The notes under the pieces: model-generated | Seen by the model: the letters and a program-made list of their open reading frames with translations, nothing else | What the model was told of the DNA's origin: nothing | The model's database searches: none | Shown: positions 16,003-25,184 of the stretch, one piece after another | How the letters are laid out: every line of letters begins with the position of its first letter | Numbering within the stretch: the first letter of the stretch is position 1 | Position numbers and translations under genes: made by a program | Assembly (NCBI RefSeq): GCF_001620365.2 | Contig: NZ_LQMT02000001.1 | Location: 1-48,654, forward strand | Length of the DNA: 48,654 bases | From: Amycolatopsis keratiniphila subsp. keratiniphila | GTDB lineage: Bacteria; Actinomycetota; Actinomycetes; Mycobacteriales; Pseudonocardiaceae | Direction: 5' to 3'

Positions 16003-16129
16003 AACACCTTCACAACCTCCTCACACGGCGTCTACCAGCGCTTATCAGCCGCTGACAGCGCGCTGTGCGTGGTCTGCCAGGCCCGGGGTGCACCTTTGTC
16101 CGCGGGGCGAGATCCACAGGAGGAAAGCG

Positions 16130-17107
16130 ATGACTCACGCGATCAGGGCCGAGGGCCTGGTCAAACACTATGGGGAGACGAAGGCGCTCGACGGGGTCGA
16201 TCTGGAGGTCCCGGCGGGCAAGGTGGTCGGGGTGCTGGGGCCGAACGGCGCGGGGAAGACGACCGCCGTCCGGATCCTGGCCACCTTGATCCGGCCGGAC
16301 CGCGGCCACGCGAGCGTCTTCGGGTACGACGTCGTCAAGAACCCGATGGCGGTCCGGAGCATGATCGGGCTGACCGGGCAGTACGCGTCGGTCGACGAGG
16401 ACCTTTCCGGTACGGAGAACCTCGTCCTGATCGGCAGGCTGCTGGAGTTCTCGAGGGCGGACGCGAAGCAGCGCGCGGCCGAACTGCTGGAGCGGTTCGA
16501 GCTGACCGACGCCGCCGGCCGCGCGATCAAGACCTACTCGGGCGGGATGCGGCGGCGGCTCGACCTCGCCGCGAGCCTGGTCGGCCGTCCCAAGGTGCTG
16601 TACCTGGACGAGCCGACCACGGGGCTCGACCCGCACGCCCGCAACGAGGTCTGGGCCGTGGTCCGGACGCTGGTCGCCGACGGCACGACGGTGCTGCTCA
16701 CCACGCAGTACCTGGAGGAGGCCGACCAGCTGGCCGACACGATCACCGTGTTCGACCACGGGCACGTCGTGGCGAACGGCCGGGCCGACGAGCTCAAGCG
16801 GCGGACCGGCGGCCAGACACTGCAGGTGCGGCCGTCCGCGCTCGCCGACCTCGACGCCGTCGAGCGCATCCTGGCCGGGCTCACCGGGGCCCGGCCGAAC
16901 CGGGACGACGACACCGGGCTGCTCACCGCGCCCGTCGCCGACCCGGTCCTGCTGTCCACCTTGGTCCGCAAGCTGGACGAAGCCGGGATCACCGCGGACG
17001 AGCTGGCGCTGCGGCTGCCCAGCCTCGACGAGGTGTTCCTCGCGCTGACCGGCAAGAAGACCGGCGAGTCCACAAAGGACACTACTCCGGAAGGGAGCCT
17101 GGTATGA
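16130..17107 (+). CDS. ABC transporter ATP-binding protein, daunorubicin-resistance (DrrA) type
   Basis: The 325-residue ATPase has Walker A GPNGAGKTT at 37-45, the signature YSGGMRRRLDLA from 136, and Walker B VLYLDEPTTGLDP with Glu161. The C-terminal extension after about residue 220 (LPSLDEVFLALTG) is typical of DrrA-type drug exporters. GGAGG lies about six bases before the ATG. The stop overlaps the start of the permease gene as ATGA, so the two subunits are made together. It probably powers export of a lipophilic compound. No biosynthetic cluster for such a compound is seen next to it. Confidence 0.92.
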   Translation: MTHAIRAEGLVKHYGETKALDGVDLEVPAGKVVGVLGPNGAGKTTAVRILATLIRPDRGHASVFGYDVVKNPMAVRSMIGLTGQYASVDEDLSGTENLVLIGRLLEFSRADAKQRAAELLERFELTDAAGRAIKTYSGGMRRRLDLAASLVGRPKVLYLDEPTTGLDPHARNEVWAVVRTLVADGTTVLLTTQYLEEADQLADTITVFDHGHVVANGRADELKRRTGGQTLQVRPSALADLDAVERILAGLTGARPNRDDDTGLLTAPVADPVLLSTLVRKLDEAGITADELALRLPSLDEVFLALTGKKTGESTKDTTPEGSLV

Positions 17108-17901
17108 CGACCATCGCCGCGCCCGCACCACGGCGCGTTTCACTGTCGAGCAGCACGCGGCACGGGCTTTCCCTCGCCTGGCGCGGCATCCTGAAGATCC
17201 GCAAGAACCCGGAGCAGCTGGCCGACGTCACCATCGCGCCGATCATCTTCCTGGTCATGTTCGTCTACCTGTTCGGTGGCGCGATCATGGGCAGCACCGA
17301 GGGCTATCTCCAGATGATCGTGCCCGGCATCATGGTGTTCAACATCCTGCAGGCCAGCATGACCGTCGGCGTCCAGCTGAACACCGACGTCACCAAGGGC
17401 GTGTTCGACCGGTTCCGCGCGATGCCGATCGCCCGGTCCGCGCCGCTGATCGGCGCCGTACTGGCCGATATCGTGCGGTACCTGGTGTGCCTGGTCGTGT
17501 TGATGGTCGTCGCGACGATCATGGGTTACCGCGTCCAGACCGGACCGGCCGAGTTCGCGCTGGCGATCCTGCTCGTCATCGCGTTCGCGCTGTCGTTCTG
17601 CTGGGCCTCGGTGTTCGTCGGGATGCTGGTGAAGAGCCCGGGCGCGGTGCAGGGCCTGATGTTCGTCGTGCTGATGCCGCTGACCTTCGGCAGCAACGTC
17701 TTCGTCCCGACCGGCACCATGCCCGGCTGGTTGAAGGCGTGGGCCGACATCAGCCCGGTGACGCAGATGTCCGACGTCCTGCGCGGGCTGATGAACGGAG
17801 GGCCGATCGCCGGTCCGCTGACCGGCTCGCTGATCTGGATGGCGGCCGCGCTCGCGGTCTTCTTCCCGCTCGCCACGTGGGCTTACCGGAAGCGCGTCTG
17901 A
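17104..17901 (+). CDS. ABC-2-type permease, DrrB-like
   Basis: The 265-residue protein has six predicted membrane segments and the ABC-2 fold: a cytoplasmic N-terminus, an early amphipathic region (RKNPEQLADVTIAPIIF), and FVPTGTMPGWLKAWADISPVTQ before the last helix, a typical DrrB signature. It forms the membrane part of the exporter with the preceding ATPase, with which it shares ATGA. A perfect 16-bp stem lies 24 bases after the stop and should end the message. Confidence 0.92.
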   Translation: MTTIAAPAPRRVSLSSSTRHGLSLAWRGILKIRKNPEQLADVTIAPIIFLVMFVYLFGGAIMGSTEGYLQMIVPGIMVFNILQASMTVGVQLNTDVTKGVFDRFRAMPIARSAPLIGAVLADIVRYLVCLVVLMVVATIMGYRVQTGPAEFALAILLVIAFALSFCWASVFVGMLVKSPGAVQGLMFVVLMPLTFGSNVFVPTGTMPGWLKAWADISPVTQMSDVLRGLMNGGPIAGPLTGSLIWMAAALAVFFPLATWAYRKRV

Positions 17902-17924
17902 CGGGGGTCAGGGGGAACGCGCGT

Positions 17925-17961
17925 GAAGGGCTCCTCGCCTCTGCCAGGCGAGGAGCCCTTC
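17925..17961. terminator. Strong bidirectional hairpin terminator
   Basis: A perfect 16-bp stem (17925-17940 with 17946-17961), starting GAAGGGCTCC, encloses the loop CTGCC. It lies between the convergent ends of the DrrB-like gene and the AfsR-like gene, whose stop codon begins two bases away. It probably serves both strands. Confidence 0.8.
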
Positions 17962-17962
17962 T

Positions 17963-20900
17963 TCACGGAGCCAGTTCCCGCAGGATCCAGGACAGCAGCT
18001 CGGTGCGGGCAAGCCCGGCGTCCTGCACGAGCAGCTCTTCGTAGCACTCCTCGCCGAAATGCTCGCGAAGATCGCCGATCAGCTGCCGGACACCGGGTTC
18101 ACCGAGGTCCAGCCTGCCGCGCAGGAGTTTCGCCGCGCCGAGCAGCCGGACGGCGGTCTCAGGTCGTCCCTGCCGGAATCGGATCAGGCCGCCGACCTCG
18201 ACGATCCGCCCGAGGTCGGCGATGTCGCCGCGCTCCGCGGTGGACTTCGCGACGGCCGCGGCCCCGCGTTCGGCCGCGGCCAGATCCCCGGCGGCCAGCC
18301 CGATCTCGGTGTCGATGTATCCGCCGAACTCCTCGCCGAACGTGCCCGGCGCCGCGACCGCGGTCATCTTCTCCCGGAATCGGATGGCGACCTCACGCGC
18401 CTCGTCCACGCGTCCGGCCCGGCAGAGCAGATCGGCCTTGCCCACCAGCACCATCACCGCCAGCTGGGCGTTGCCCATTTCGCTCGCGTAGCGCTCGGCC
18501 TCGAACATCTCGCGCATCGCCGTGTCCAGATCGCCCGCCCGCGCGTACTCCGTCGCGAGCCTCCATCGCTGCTGGACCAGGTCGTCCTGCGATCCCAGTT
18601 CGAGCGCGAGGGCGAGCCCTCGGCGGTACAGCGCGAGCGCGGCTTCGTGATCGCCGGACATCGAGATGTCGCTCGCCTTCATCCCCAGCGTCATCGCGGT
18701 GCCCCACCGGTCGCCCACGGCCAGAAAACCTTCGTAGGCCCGGTCCCTGGCCTGTTCGGCGCCGTCGGGGTCACCGTCGTCGACGAGGATGAAACTCTGC
18801 GCCCACGCCCCCGCCGACCTCGCCCACGGGTCCGGGCTCGACAACGCCCGCTCCACCTCACGGTGCGCGAGTTCCTTGTCCTGGCTGAAGAAGGCCAGCA
18901 TGGGCAGGCCGATGGCCAGCCCGGCGAACCGGGTGTACGCGTCCGTCCGCACGCATTCGTCGATCAGGACCCGCACGGCTTCGCGGTCGCCGACGCCGGG
19001 CACCATCGTGGTGATCTCGCGCATCGCCTGGAAAGCGGCCGCGAAGTCCTCGTCCAGCCGGTCGCCGAAAGCGAGCACTTCGGCGACGAAGGATTCGACC
19101 CGATCGCTGTCGCCCTTGATCAGCCAGTACCAGAAGGTGCTGCCGAACAGATGCGTCGCCATGTCCACGTCGCCGGCGTCGATGGCCTGGCGGAGCGCGG
19201 TCACGATGTTGCCGTGCTCCGCGTCGTAGCGCGAGATGGCGATGAGCTGATCGGCCGTCCGCAGCATCGGCTCCAGCCGCTCGGCGAGCTGGGCGTAGTA
19301 GCGGTGATAGGCCTTCGTCAGCTGTTCCCGCTCTTCGGCCTCATCGAGCCGTTCCGCCGCGTAGGCCCGGATGGTCTCCAGCATGCGGTAGCGCGGCTCG
19401 CCCTGCTCCCCGGCGATCGCGTCCACAATGGACTTCTCGACGAGCGAGCCGAGGACGTACAGGATGTCCTCGGCGAGCAGGCCCTCGTCCGCGCAGACGC
19501 TTTCGACCGCTTCGACCTCGGCGCCTGCCCCGAACACCGAAAGCCGTCTGGCGAGCACGCGCTCGGCGTCGTCGAGCAGGTCCCAGCTCCACTCGACGAC
19601 GGCACGCAGCGTGCGCTGCCTCGGCAGCGCCGTGCGGCTGCCGGAGGTCAGCAGGCGGAACCGGTCGTCGAGGCGTTGCGAGATCTGCGCGACGGTCATC
19701 GACCGCAGCCGCGCCGCGGCCAGCTCCAGCGCCAGCGGCATCCCGTCCAGCCTGCGGCAGATCTGCGCGACGTCGTCCACAGTGGACTCGTCGAGCCGGA
19801 AATCCGGGCGCACGGCCACCGCCCGGTCGACGAACAGCCGGATCGCGCCCGCCTCAGCGGCCTGGGAAACCGTCGGCGTGCCTTCCGGGACCGCCAGCGG
19901 GCCGAGCGGGCACAGCGTCTCGCCGTCGATGGCCAGCGCCTCCCGGCTCGTCGCGAGGACACGCAAGGTCGGCACGCGCCGCAGCAGGGTGTTCGTCAGC
20001 TCCGCCGCGGCGTCGACCAGATGCTCGCAGTTGTCCAGCACCAGCACCGATTCACCGGCGCCGAGCGTCTCCACGACCCTGGCCAGCGCGTCCGCCGGGC
20101 GGCGCATCGGATCGCCGGCGTGCGAAAGGCCGAGATCCCACAGCTCCAACGCCGCGAAGACCGCGCCGGGCAGGTCGCCGGGGTCGCGGACGCCGGCGAG
20201 CGGCACGAACCAGACCCGTCCGCGCGCGTGCGCCGGATGCCGGGTCGCGACCTCCGTGGCCAGCCGCGTCTTCCCGGCACCACCGGGCCCGACGAGCGTC
20301 ACCAGCCGCGCACCGGCGAGGAGCTCGGCGATCAGCTTCAACTCGTCGTCACGGCCGACGAAACTGGTCAGCCGCACCGGCAGATGATCGGCGGGCGCGG
20401 GCGGCGGGCCGAGTTCGCCGCGCAGCGCCGCGAGATGGATCTCCTGGAGTTCGGCCGAAGGATCGACGCCGAGCTGATCGGCCAGCGCCGCCCGGACCTC
20501 CTCGTAGACGGCCAGGGCGTCGGACTGGCGATCGGCCGCGCACAGCGCCCGGATCCACAACCCGGCGAGCCGTTCGCGCAGCGGATGCCGCCCGGCGGCC
20601 TCCTTGAGATCCGCCAGCACCCGGTCGTGCCCGCCGAGCCGGATCTCCGCTTCGAAACGGTCTTCGGCGGCTTCGAGACGCAGATCCTCCAGGCGGGTCG
20701 CCGGTGCCTGCGCGAAAGGAGCGTCGAGGACGTCGGACAGCGCTTGACCACGCCACAGCCCGAGCGCCTCGGCGAGGATCGCGGCCGCACCGGCGTCCCG
20801 GCCCGCCGTGAGTTCCGCGCGTCCCTCCGCGGCCAGCCGCTCGAAACGGCACACATCGACGTCCTCGCGGGCGACGTCCAGCCGGTAACCGCCCGGCCCG

Positions 20901-21148
20901 GAGTCGAGGGCGACGTCTTCGGCGCGCAGGACCTTGCGCAGCCGCGAGACCAGGGATTGCAGCGCGTTCGCCGCGTCGGCGGGCGGCTCCGCGCCCCAGA
21001 GACCGTCGACGAGGGCCGTCGCCGGGACGGCACGGCCGGGGTCCAGCGCGAGCCTGGCCAAGAGCATGCGGAGGCGGGCACCGCCGATGTCGACCGGGGT
21101 GCCGTCACCGGCCTCCGCTCCGACCGGGCCCAGCAGCGTCACACGCAC
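17963..21148 (-). CDS. AfsR/SARP-family regulator: DNA-binding, BTAD, NTPase and TPR domains
   Basis: The 1061-residue protein begins with an OmpR-type winged helix (about 1-92), then a BTAD domain (about 97-245), an NB-ARC-like NTPase with Walker A GPGGAGKT at 287-294 and VLVLDNCEHLVD as Walker B, and a long helical C-terminus with TPR-like repeats (for example EAALALYRRGLALALELG). This is the layout of large AfsR-type activators of secondary metabolism or stress genes. It is divergent from the secreted M1 peptidase gene with 151 bases between, so that gene is a natural candidate target. The start is GTG 21148; a GTG two codons later is possible. TCCGGGC occurs twice between the genes, 19 bases apart. 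Confidence 0.9.
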   Translation of the reverse strand: MRVTLLGPVGAEAGDGTPVDIGGARLRMLLARLALDPGRAVPATALVDGLWGAEPPADAANALQSLVSRLRKVLRAEDVALDSGPGGYRLDVAREDVDVCRFERLAAEGRAELTAGRDAGAAAILAEALGLWRGQALSDVLDAPFAQAPATRLEDLRLEAAEDRFEAEIRLGGHDRVLADLKEAAGRHPLRERLAGLWIRALCAADRQSDALAVYEEVRAALADQLGVDPSAELQEIHLAALRGELGPPPAPADHLPVRLTSFVGRDDELKLIAELLAGARLVTLVGPGGAGKTRLATEVATRHPAHARGRVWFVPLAGVRDPGDLPGAVFAALELWDLGLSHAGDPMRRPADALARVVETLGAGESVLVLDNCEHLVDAAAELTNTLLRRVPTLRVLATSREALAIDGETLCPLGPLAVPEGTPTVSQAAEAGAIRLFVDRAVAVRPDFRLDESTVDDVAQICRRLDGMPLALELAAARLRSMTVAQISQRLDDRFRLLTSGSRTALPRQRTLRAVVEWSWDLLDDAERVLARRLSVFGAGAEVEAVESVCADEGLLAEDILYVLGSLVEKSIVDAIAGEQGEPRYRMLETIRAYAAERLDEAEEREQLTKAYHRYYAQLAERLEPMLRTADQLIAISRYDAEHGNIVTALRQAIDAGDVDMATHLFGSTFWYWLIKGDSDRVESFVAEVLAFGDRLDEDFAAAFQAMREITTMVPGVGDREAVRVLIDECVRTDAYTRFAGLAIGLPMLAFFSQDKELAHREVERALSSPDPWARSAGAWAQSFILVDDGDPDGAEQARDRAYEGFLAVGDRWGTAMTLGMKASDISMSGDHEAALALYRRGLALALELGSQDDLVQQRWRLATEYARAGDLDTAMREMFEAERYASEMGNAQLAVMVLVGKADLLCRAGRVDEAREVAIRFREKMTAVAAPGTFGEEFGGYIDTEIGLAAGDLAAAERGAAAVAKSTAERGDIADLGRIVEVGGLIRFRQGRPETAVRLLGAAKLLRGRLDLGEPGVRQLIGDLREHFGEECYEELLVQDAGLARTELLSWILRELAP

Positions 21149-21299
21149 GGACCCCAGCTTTCCAGAAGCCGCAAACGCATACCCCGACCAGGCGACGGAA
21201 GTGGGGATTATCCGGGCACGAAGGATCTTTCCGGGCGGAAGGCCGAGGTCACAGCGCTACGTTCGGGATCAAGTCACAGCCGATCGACTGGGAGCGTGA

Positions 21300-22715
21300 A
21301 TGAGGTACCGGAGTGCGGCCGTCGTCGCCGCCGTTCTGGCCGCGAGTGTCCTCGGCGGCGGGACCGCCCTCGCCGACACCGGGAAACCCGGCGCCGACGG
21401 CGCGGGCGACAGCTACTACCCGCAGGACGGCAACGGCGGCTACGACGTCGGCGACTACAACCTGAAAATCGGCTACGAGCCCGCCACCAAACAGCTCACC
21501 GGCCTGCAGACGATCACCGGGCGGACCACACAGGCGCTGAGCTCGTTCAACCTCGACCTGCACGGGCTGACCGTCGACTCGGTCAAGGTCGACGGGCGGA
21601 AGGCGGCCTTCACCCGCACCGGCGACCACGAACTCGTGATCACCCCGGCGCGTCCGCTGCGGAACCACGAGCGGTTCACCGCCGAAATCGCGTATCACGG
21701 CGTCCCGCAGCCGATCGAGGATCCGGCGCTGGGCGAGAACGGCTGGCAGTACGCGAAATCCGGCGGCGCGTTCGTCGCGGGCGAGCCGAAATCGGCGACC
21801 ACCTGGTACCCGGTCAACGACACCCCGCGCGACAAGGCGACCTTCCACCTCGCCGTCACCGTGCCGTCGGAATGGGGCGTCATCTCGAACGGCCGCGAGC
21901 GCGGGCACTTCGCCGACGGGGCGAAGACCACCTACGTCTGGGCCGAAGAGACCCCGGCCGTGCCGTACATGACGACGGTCGCGATCGACAAATGGGAGTT
22001 CGAGCGGACGAAGCTGTCCGACGGCACCCCGGTCGTCAACGCCTACGCCCCCGGCACCCCCGCGTCGACCAAGCAGGCCGAAGCGCGGCTGCCGGAGATC
22101 ATCGACTTCCTGGCGTCGAAGTTCGGGCGCTATCCGGTGGACGCGGCGGGCGGCATCTTCCTCGCCGAGCCGATCGGGTTCTCGCTGGAGACGCTGAGCA
22201 GGCCGATCTACTCGGGCGCGGCGGGCAACATCCCGACGATCGTGCACGAGAACGCCCACCAGTGGTGGGGCGACTCGGTCGCCGTCGACAAGTGGAAGGA
22301 CGTCTGCCTCAACGAATGCTTCGCGTCGTACGCGGAATGGTTGTGGTCCGAGGCGAAATCCGGCCAGGACCTGAAGGCGCGCTACCTGACCGCCGTGCAG
22401 AAGGCGACGGACCGGTTCTGGGCCGGGAAGCTGTACGACATGGGGCCCGGCAACGAGTTCACCTACGTGTACTCGAAGGGCCCGGTGGCGTTGCACGCGC
22501 TGAAGAACTACATCGGCGCGGCGCCGTTCGACCGCATCCTGAAGACGTGGCCCGCCATCCACCGCGACGGCAACGCGAGCCTTCCGGAGTTCCAGAAGTT
22601 CGCCGAACGCGTCGCGCACAAGAACCTCCAGGGCTTCTTCGACGCGTGGTTCTACGGCAACACCAAGCCGGCGCCCGAGTACCTCTACCCGGGGGACCTC
22701 AAGCCCGTCTCCTGA
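21300..22715 (+). CDS. Secreted M1-family metallopeptidase
   Basis: The 471-residue predicted aminopeptidase is secreted through a classical signal peptide (cleavage near ALA25). The zinc site is His316-Glu317-x-x-His320 (HENAHQWWG) and Glu339 (CLNEC), with Glu297 in FSLETLSRP at the exopeptidase position and Tyr391 in VYSKG as the likely catalytic tyrosine. The N-terminal YYPQDGNGGYD motif matches the paralogues at 3306 and 10803. GGGAG lies about five bases before the ATG. The gene diverges from the AfsR-like regulator and is followed 26 bases later by pyroglutamyl-peptidase, suggesting a peptide-scavenging unit. Confidence 0.92.
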   Translation: MRYRSAAVVAAVLAASVLGGGTALADTGKPGADGAGDSYYPQDGNGGYDVGDYNLKIGYEPATKQLTGLQTITGRTTQALSSFNLDLHGLTVDSVKVDGRKAAFTRTGDHELVITPARPLRNHERFTAEIAYHGVPQPIEDPALGENGWQYAKSGGAFVAGEPKSATTWYPVNDTPRDKATFHLAVTVPSEWGVISNGRERGHFADGAKTTYVWAEETPAVPYMTTVAIDKWEFERTKLSDGTPVVNAYAPGTPASTKQAEARLPEIIDFLASKFGRYPVDAAGGIFLAEPIGFSLETLSRPIYSGAAGNIPTIVHENAHQWWGDSVAVDKWKDVCLNECFASYAEWLWSEAKSGQDLKARYLTAVQKATDRFWAGKLYDMGPGNEFTYVYSKGPVALHALKNYIGAAPFDRILKTWPAIHRDGNASLPEFQKFAERVAHKNLQGFFDAWFYGNTKPAPEYLYPGDLKPVS

Positions 22716-22741
22716 CCTGCGTCACACGTTAGGGTGAGGGC

Positions 22742-23377
22742 ATGACGTCTGTGCTCCTCACCGGTTTCGAACCGTTCGGCGGTGAGCGGGTGAATCCGTC
22801 GTGGCAGGCGGTTTCCCTGCTCACCGGCCGACGGCACGACACCGTGGCCGTCGAACTGCCGTGCGTCTTCTCGCGTTCGCTGGTCACCTTGCGCGACGCG
22901 ATCGACGAATACCGCCCGGAGCTGGTGATCTGCGTCGGCCAGGCGGGCGGCCGCCCCGACGTCACCCCGGAGCGGGTCGCGATCAACCTGATCGACGCGC
23001 GCATCCCGGACAACGCGGGCTCGCAGCCCGTCGACGTCCCGGTGATCCCCGGCGGCCCCAACGCGTACTTCACCACGCTGCCGGTGAAGGCCTGTGTCAC
23101 CGGGATCAAGGACGCGGGGCTGCCGGCGTCGGTCTCGCACACCGCGGGGACGTACGTGTGCAATCAGGTCTTCTACGGGCTGATGCACTTGCTGGACAAC
23201 GACTTTCCCGGAGTGCGCGGCGGTTTCGTGCACGTGCCGTACACCCCGGAGCAGGCCGCGCGGACCACCGCGCCGAGCCTGGCCGTGCACCGCGCCGCCG
23301 AGGCGCTGGAGATCATCGTGGAGACCGCGCTTTCGGTGACCGAAGACCTTTCGACGCCCGCGGGCACCCTGCACTGA
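22742..23377 (+). CDS. pcp: Pyroglutamyl-peptidase I (peptidase family C15)
   Basis: The enzyme removes N-terminal pyroglutamate from peptides in the cytoplasm. The 211-residue product has the family triad: Glu77 in TPERVAIN, Cys140 in TAGTYVCNQVFY and His164 in GGFVHVPY, with TGFEPFGG at the N-terminus. Length and spacing match known bacterial enzymes. It lies 26 bases after the secreted M1 peptidase on the same strand. TAGGGT (TANNNT) ends five bases before the ATG, so an additional, possibly leaderless promoter is conceivable. Its stop directly abuts the stop of the Hsp70-like gene on the other strand. Confidence 0.94.
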   Translation: MTSVLLTGFEPFGGERVNPSWQAVSLLTGRRHDTVAVELPCVFSRSLVTLRDAIDEYRPELVICVGQAGGRPDVTPERVAINLIDARIPDNAGSQPVDVPVIPGGPNAYFTTLPVKACVTGIKDAGLPASVSHTAGTYVCNQVFYGLMHLLDNDFPGVRGGFVHVPYTPEQAARTTAPSLAVHRAAEALEIIVETALSVTEDLSTPAGTLH

Positions 23378-25141
23378 TCAAGGCTTGAGCTGGGCGGTGA
23401 AGAACTCGACCATCTCCGCGGTCGTCCGCGCGGTGCCATCGCTGCGGGTCGAGACGAGCATCGCGCTCAACGGCGCGTCTTCGGTCCCGAAGAGCACGAT
23501 GCCGCTTCGCGCGCCCACGCCCGCCACGTAGCGCCCTCGGAGGCCGTCGGCCGCCCAGGTGCCCTCCGCGGGTTTGCCCTTGGTCATCCGCTGCCGGACG
23601 CCGTCCTCCAGGCCGGTCATCGCGACGCCCTGGTAGTAGTTGATCGCGTTCGATCCTTTGGCGTCCTTGAACACGCAGGTGACCGCCGACGCCGCACCGA
23701 CCGTGGCGGCCGCGTCCGGCGCGTCCCGGCACTCGTCCCGCTGCGGGATGACGGCGGCGATCCGGCGGAGACAGTCCGTGAACCCCTGCGCGTCCTTCGG
23801 GCCGGGCTGATCGCAGCTCACCGGTTTCGCCGGAGCCGGCCCGGCGACCGGCTCCTCCTTGCCGCCGCTGAGCAGGACGATCGTCGTCACGATCGCTGCG
23901 AGAGCGAGGGCAACGACGCCGTAGGTCGTGGGTTTCTGCCAGTTGCGGCCGGGCGGCGGCGGGGGCGGTGTCCAACGCGGCGGCTGAGGACGCTGCGGCG
24001 GGGGCTGGTGCTGAACCGGCTGTTGGACGGGCTGTGGCCGCACCGGCGCGAAGGCGGGCACGGTCAGCTGGGAATCCTCACCACCGGTGGGCACGTGATG
24101 CAGCCCGAACGCGACCGCGGTCTCCGGCTGGTCCTGCGTGGTCGGCGCGATCCTGAGCTGGTTCGCCAGCAGGCTCGCCAGCAACGGCATCCGGCTCGGC
24201 CCGCCGACGAGGTAGACGCCGCCGAGCCGGTCCGGGGTCAGCCCGGCGCGATGGATCGTGGTGGCCAGGAGTTCGCCGCTGCGCAGGAAACTCGGCCGGA
24301 CGAGCGCTTCGAGCTCCATCCGCGTCACCCGCACGTCGCCGAACGGCTCCGGCATCGGGATCTCGGTCTGCTGGTGCCGCGACAGGCTTTCCTTGGCGTC
24401 ACGGACATCCTGCAGCAACGACCGGCGCGTCCGGCGGTCGCTGACCGACTGCGGGCGCAGGATCCGTTGCCACTGCGCGGGATCGGAATGCGACACCTCG
24501 CGGCCGATGTGCACCAGCAGTGCCTGGTCGATGTCGAGACTGCCGAGATCGGGCAGCCCGTCCTCGGCGAGCACGGCGAACCCCTGCGCGCTCACGCCGA
24601 CGACGGCGCAGTCGAAGGTGCCCGCCCCGAGGTCGTACACCGCGATCGGACCGGGCGGCCGCCTGCCGTTGTTGAGCGAGGCGTAATGCGCGGCGGCCGC
24701 GACCGGCTCGGGAATGAGCACCGTGGTGGGAAAACCGGCCTTGAGGGCGGCGTCGCGGAGGATCTGCTTGCGGTCCGGGCCCCAGCCCGCGGGATGCGAG
24801 ATGCGCACCTGCGCGGGCATCCGCTGGAGGAGCAGCTCGGCCTCTTCGCCGACACGGCGCAGCACTGCGGCGAAGGCGTCGGCGATGGGGAGCGAGAGGT
24901 CACCGAGCTGGAGAGCGCCCTCGTCGATACGCCGCTTCGGATTCGCCTCGAACCGGCTCGGGTCGAGGCGGGCCCGGCGTTCGGCGTCCCGGCCGACGAA
25001 GACCGTGCCGTCCTTGTCGGCGTAGATCGCGGACGACATCGTCACCGACCCGTCGATCTCGACGACCTGCGTCCCCCTGCCGTGGATCGAAAGCACCCCC
25101 ACCGTGCTGGAGGTACCGAAATCGATCGCCAGAACGTCCAT
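23378..25141 (-). CDS. Membrane-anchored Hsp70-like ATPase with extracytoplasmic domain
   Basis: The 587-residue protein starts with an Hsp70-type actin-fold ATPase domain (about 1-350: phosphate-1 motif IDFGTSSTVG, then IPEPVAAA, YDLGAGTFDCAV and LVGGPSRMP). There is no substrate-binding domain. Instead a proline-rich linker (about 360-400), one membrane helix (406-426) and an outer domain of about 160 residues with four cysteines follow. The domain order resembles actinobacterial Hsp70-like proteins of unknown role that may report on envelope state. The ATG at 25141 is chosen because GGGAGGGGG lies just upstream and the Hsp70 fold begins at once. The open frame upstream runs into the 21-bp repeat array. 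Confidence 0.87.
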   Translation of the reverse strand: MDVLAIDFGTSSTVGVLSIHGRGTQVVEIDGSVTMSSAIYADKDGTVFVGRDAERRARLDPSRFEANPKRRIDEGALQLGDLSLPIADAFAAVLRRVGEEAELLLQRMPAQVRISHPAGWGPDRKQILRDAALKAGFPTTVLIPEPVAAAAHYASLNNGRRPPGPIAVYDLGAGTFDCAVVGVSAQGFAVLAEDGLPDLGSLDIDQALLVHIGREVSHSDPAQWQRILRPQSVSDRRTRRSLLQDVRDAKESLSRHQQTEIPMPEPFGDVRVTRMELEALVRPSFLRSGELLATTIHRAGLTPDRLGGVYLVGGPSRMPLLASLLANQLRIAPTTQDQPETAVAFGLHHVPTGGEDSQLTVPAFAPVRPQPVQQPVQHQPPPQRPQPPRWTPPPPPPGRNWQKPTTYGVVALALAAIVTTIVLLSGGKEEPVAGPAPAKPVSCDQPGPKDAQGFTDCLRRIAAVIPQRDECRDAPDAAATVGAASAVTCVFKDAKGSNAINYYQGVAMTGLEDGVRQRMTKGKPAEGTWAADGLRGRYVAGVGARSGIVLFGTEDAPLSAMLVSTRSDGTARTTAEMVEFFTAQLKP

Positions 25142-25184
25142 CTGACCCCCTCCCGGACCCGATGGCATCGTCTCACGCCCTCCG

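Noticed and set aside
21211..21236. TCCGGGC direct repeats as an AfsR/SARP operator
   Set aside because: The copies are 19 bases apart, not the 11 or 22 expected for SARP-type sites, and only two are present.
18059..22732. Very long plus-strand open frame antisense to the AfsR-like gene
   Set aside because: Its translation is low-complexity (Arg, Gln, Gly, His-rich) and has no family motifs. It is a shadow caused by high GC at third positions.
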